A DNA stretch of 64,000 bases from Dugong dugon (Eukaryota > Chordata > Mammalia > Sirenia > Dugongidae), in contig CM057472.1 of NCBI GenBank assembly GCA_030035585.1, positions 95,601,601-95,665,600 of the forward strand, given 5' to 3'. Made by a program: the position numbers and the translations under genes. Under the pieces are notes generated by a model. It ran no database searches, was not told the origin of the DNA, and saw only the letters and a list, made by a program, of their open reading frames with translations. Within the stretch, counting starts at the first letter, position 1. Every line of letters begins with the position of its first letter. Of the stretch, positions 61,962 through 64,000 are shown piece after piece.

Positions 61962-62274
61962 CTTAGCTTCACACATAACCATCTTCCCGCTGCACCCTAC
62001 CTACCTGCACCGTGCACTAGACATCACACCACCAAGCGGTGCAGGCACGCCCTATTGGAATCTGCCCAGCACTGACTACCGACCGTCCTGGTGGCTGCGG
62101 TGAGTGCCACAAGCAACCCGTCCCAGTGGCTCCTCCTCAGCTAGATCTGCCCAGCTGTACCACAAGAACGAAACAAACAAACAAAAAAATCTACAATCAA
62201 TAAATGAGAGAAATATCTACTGAATGCCCCAAAAACAGCAAACAATATAAAAACATTTACAAAAACAAGACAAG

Positions 62275-63274
62275 ATGGCTCCAATAGGCATCCAAATTAA
62301 AACACCAGATAACTCTCCTGTGGAAGAAAATGCATTAGAAGTACCTGATATGGAACTCAAATCACTAATACTCGGAATTTTCCAAGAACTGAAGCAAAAA
62401 GCTGACAAACATGAGGAAAAAATAGACAAATTTATGGAAAATACAGACAAAAAATTGGAAGAATTCAGGAAGATGATGCAAGAACAAAATGCCAAAATAA
62501 ATTCACAACTCGAAATTATACAACAACAACAATTAGAAATCCAAAAGATAAACAACAAGATTTCAGAAATGGACGGTGTCATAGAAGGGCTGAGAAGTAG
62601 ATTTGAAACCATGGAAGACAGGATCAGTGGAACTGAAGACAAACACTTGGATACAACTCTGTTTCAGGAAAACTCAGAAAAAAGAACAAAGAAAAATGAA
62701 GAGACCCTGATAATTATGTGGGACACAATTAAAAGCAAAAACTTACGAGTGATTGGCATACCAGAACAGGGGGAGAAAACAGAAAACACAGAGAGGATCA
62801 TTCACGAACTGCTGACAGAAAACTTTCCCAATATCATGAAAAATGAAAAGCTGGCCATCCAAGAAGCTCAACGAACCCCATATAGAAGAGACCCCAAAAG
62901 AAAATCACCAAGACATATCATATTCACACTCGCTAAAACTAAAGACAAACAAAGAATCCTGAGAACAGCTCGTGAAAAACAAAAAGTCACATACAGAGGA
63001 GAAACAATAAGACTAAGCTCAGATTATTCAGCAGAAACCATGCAGGCAAGAAGGCAATGGGATGACATATATAAAATCTTGAAAGAAAAAAAATTGTCAG
63101 CCAAGAATAAGATATCCTGCAAAACTCACATTCAGATTTGATGGTGAAATTAGGTCATTTCCAGATAAACAGAAACTAAAGGAATATGAAAAAGTCAAAC
63201 CAAAGTTACAAGAATTATTAAAGGGAGTTCTTCGATCTGAGGACAAACAGCTTCAGCCCTCAGGCAGGACCTAA
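62275..63274 (+). pseudogene. ORF1: L1-4 ORF1, single frameshift near the end
   Basis: MAPIGIQIKTPDN start at 62,275; an ATG 51 nt upstream is followed by an in-frame TAA, so this is the true start. The coiled coil and RRM (NLRVIGIPEQ, SPRHIIFTLAK) are intact and nearly identical to L1-1. An extra A in the run at 63,086-63,093 (GAAAAAAAA where L1-1 has GAAAGAAA) shifts the frame at about codon 273. The shifted frame stops at 63,139-63,141. The original frame then continues in a different phase to the family stop at 63,272-63,274. The protein would lack most of the C-terminal domain, including YPAKL. A homopolymer sequencing or assembly error is possible. Confidence 0.88.
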
Positions 63275-63513
63275 GACCTAGGACGCAGGTTCACGTGAAC
63301 CAGATACCATTCTAGGAACTGAACTACAGAGGACTTTCAAAAAACAAAAGATATACAACAGGGAATCAGAGAAATCAAAGGATGACAACAACATCAAAAC
63401 AATGAAAGAGGGAACAAACGGCATAGGTATAGAACCTTCTAAAGGAGAGGAAGGCAAGGCGATACCAAGTAACGGTAGACTGCTTCAAAATTATAAAGAT
63501 AAGGGTAAAATTC

Positions 63514-63705
63514 ATGGTAACCACAAAAAAAGTTAACAAACCAACTCATAAAAATAAAGACGAAAAACATAAAGTCTCAACAAAAACAAAACCTACAAAA
63601 ACAAAAGAAATGAACACAAAATCCACAAACAAAAGTAACTCAACACAAGAGAGTAAGAAGAACAAAGAAAACTTCAGCACCACAAAAAAAAGCACTACAA
63701 AATGA
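63514..63705 (+). CDS. Small lysine-rich ORF between L1-4 ORF1 and ORF2
   Basis: 63 codons, starting MVTTKKVNKPTHKNK, rich in Lys, Thr, Asn and Ser, with no recognised domain. Its TGA (63,703-63,705) overlaps the ORF2 ATG (63,702-63,704) as ATGA. L1-1 retains the same frame but an extra A fuses it to ORF2. In L1-3 it is disrupted. Translation is not shown; it may simply be an open stretch in A-rich spacer, or it may help ribosomes reach ORF2 by termination-reinitiation. Confidence 0.3.
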   Translation: MVTTKKVNKPTHKNKDEKHKVSTKTKPTKTKEMNTKSTNKSNSTQESKKNKENFSTTKKSTTK

Positions 63706-64000
63706 CAGCAACAAACTCACATCTATCAATAATTACACTGAACGTAAATGGACTCAATGCACCCATAAAGAGACGGAGAGTGGCAGAATGGATAAGAATA
63801 AAGGATCCATCAATTTGCTGTCTACAAGAGACACACCTTAGAAACAAAGATGTGAATTTATTAAAAATCAAAGGTTGGAAAAAAATATATCAAGCTAACA
63901 ACTATCAAAAAAGAGCAGGAGTGGCAATTCTAATCTCAGCTAAAATAGACTTTAAAACAAAATCTACCATAAAAGACAAAGAAGGACACTATATAATGAT
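63702..64000 (+). CDS. ORF2: L1-4 ORF2 N-terminus (endonuclease), partial
   Basis: It starts MTATNSHLSIITLNVNGLN with the endonuclease Asn14, then LQETHL with Glu43 and the GVAILIS block. It is open for 99 codons to the window end. It corresponds to L1-1 17,544-17,246 with few changes. Whether the rest is intact cannot be seen. Confidence 0.92.
   Translation, partial: MTATNSHLSIITLNVNGLNAPIKRRRVAEWIRIKDPSICCLQETHLRNKDVNLLKIKGWKKIYQANNYQKRAGVAILISAKIDFKTKSTIKDKEGHYIM

Larger units (their letters stand above)
60257..62274 (+). promoter_or_regulatory. L1-4 5'UTR, CpG-rich
   Basis: The only CpG-island-like stretch in the window (about 60,560-61,460). Layout: 316 nt shared with L1-1, then a GC-rich tandem array, a T/C-rich zone (61,540-61,960) and 313 nt shared with L1-1 leading to ORF1. 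By analogy with monomer-type L1 promoters of rodents the array probably drives transcription; that is inference. Confidence 0.75.
60257..64000 (+). mobile_element. L1-4: young LINE-1, cut by the window end
   Basis: It begins 'gggaggggcaagatggtgct', the same 5' end as L1-1. Contents in order: 2.0-kb 5'UTR with three 266-bp monomers, ORF1 (one frameshift), a 427-nt spacer and the first 299 nt of ORF2, open to the window edge. It is nearly identical to L1-1 outside the segment L1-1 lacks. Its high CpG content in the 5'UTR and few changes indicate recent insertion. The 3' target duplication lies outside the window. Confidence 0.93.

Overview
The window is vertebrate, mammalian genomic DNA: AT-rich, intron/intergenic-like, and built almost entirely from layers of interspersed repeats. 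I found no host protein-coding exon, no rRNA or tRNA gene, no CRISPR array and no bacterial-type gene system. The repeat repertoire points to an afrotherian, most likely an elephant. It includes many AfroSINE-type tRNA-derived SINEs, RTE-type LINEs whose 3' tail is shared with those SINEs, and an L1 lineage whose UTRs differ from those of primate or rodent L1. Older mammalian layers (MIR, MaLR-type LTRs, an ancient L1 fragment) are also present. The species assignment is recognition from memory, not a database result.

Layout. 1-12.2 kb: MaLR LTRs, AfroSINEs, an RTE 3' fragment, an L1 3'UTR fragment and a MIR in otherwise unremarkable DNA. 12.2-19.6 kb: L1-1, full length on the minus strand with a clean target-site duplication, an intact ORF1 and an ORF2 broken only by two stop codons. 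19.6-23.0 kb: unique DNA plus AfroSINE pieces. 23.0-30.6 kb: L1-2, older, full length, plus strand, many frameshifts. 30.7-34.3 kb: RTE end, an unclassified GC-richer block, MIR. 34.4-43.1 kb: L1-3, minus strand, about 8.7 kb, decayed ORFs but a long 5'UTR. 43.1-60.2 kb: SINEs, six RTE fragments, nested LTRs, L1 3'UTR pieces. 60.26 kb to the window end: L1-4, plus strand, young, entering ORF2 where the window stops.

The most interesting content is L1 biology seen by comparing the four long L1s. (1) L1-4 carries three head-to-tail, CpG-rich 5'UTR monomers of exactly 266 bp; L1-3 carries diverged homologous monomers. (2) L1-1, otherwise nearly identical to L1-4, lacks 1,389 bp of 5'UTR including all monomers. 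The missing segment begins GT and ends AG after a strong polypyrimidine tract, so L1-1 looks like a retrotransposed spliced L1 RNA (a SpIRE-like insertion). (3) All copies have a 430-445 nt ORF1-ORF2 spacer. In L1-4 a lysine-rich 63-codon ORF ends in an ATGA overlap with the ORF2 start. (4) The 3'UTRs contain repeated units of about 220-320 bp.

A separate striking object lies at 53,079-53,322. A MaLR-type LTR transcript running from the predicted start site to the polyadenylation site was retroposed with a poly(A) tail into an AfroSINE. At 54.3-55.7 kb a second LTR of that family holds a 460-bp solo ERV LTR with a 4-bp target duplication and, separately, an RTE fragment. Boundaries of old repeats are approximate (tens of bases).
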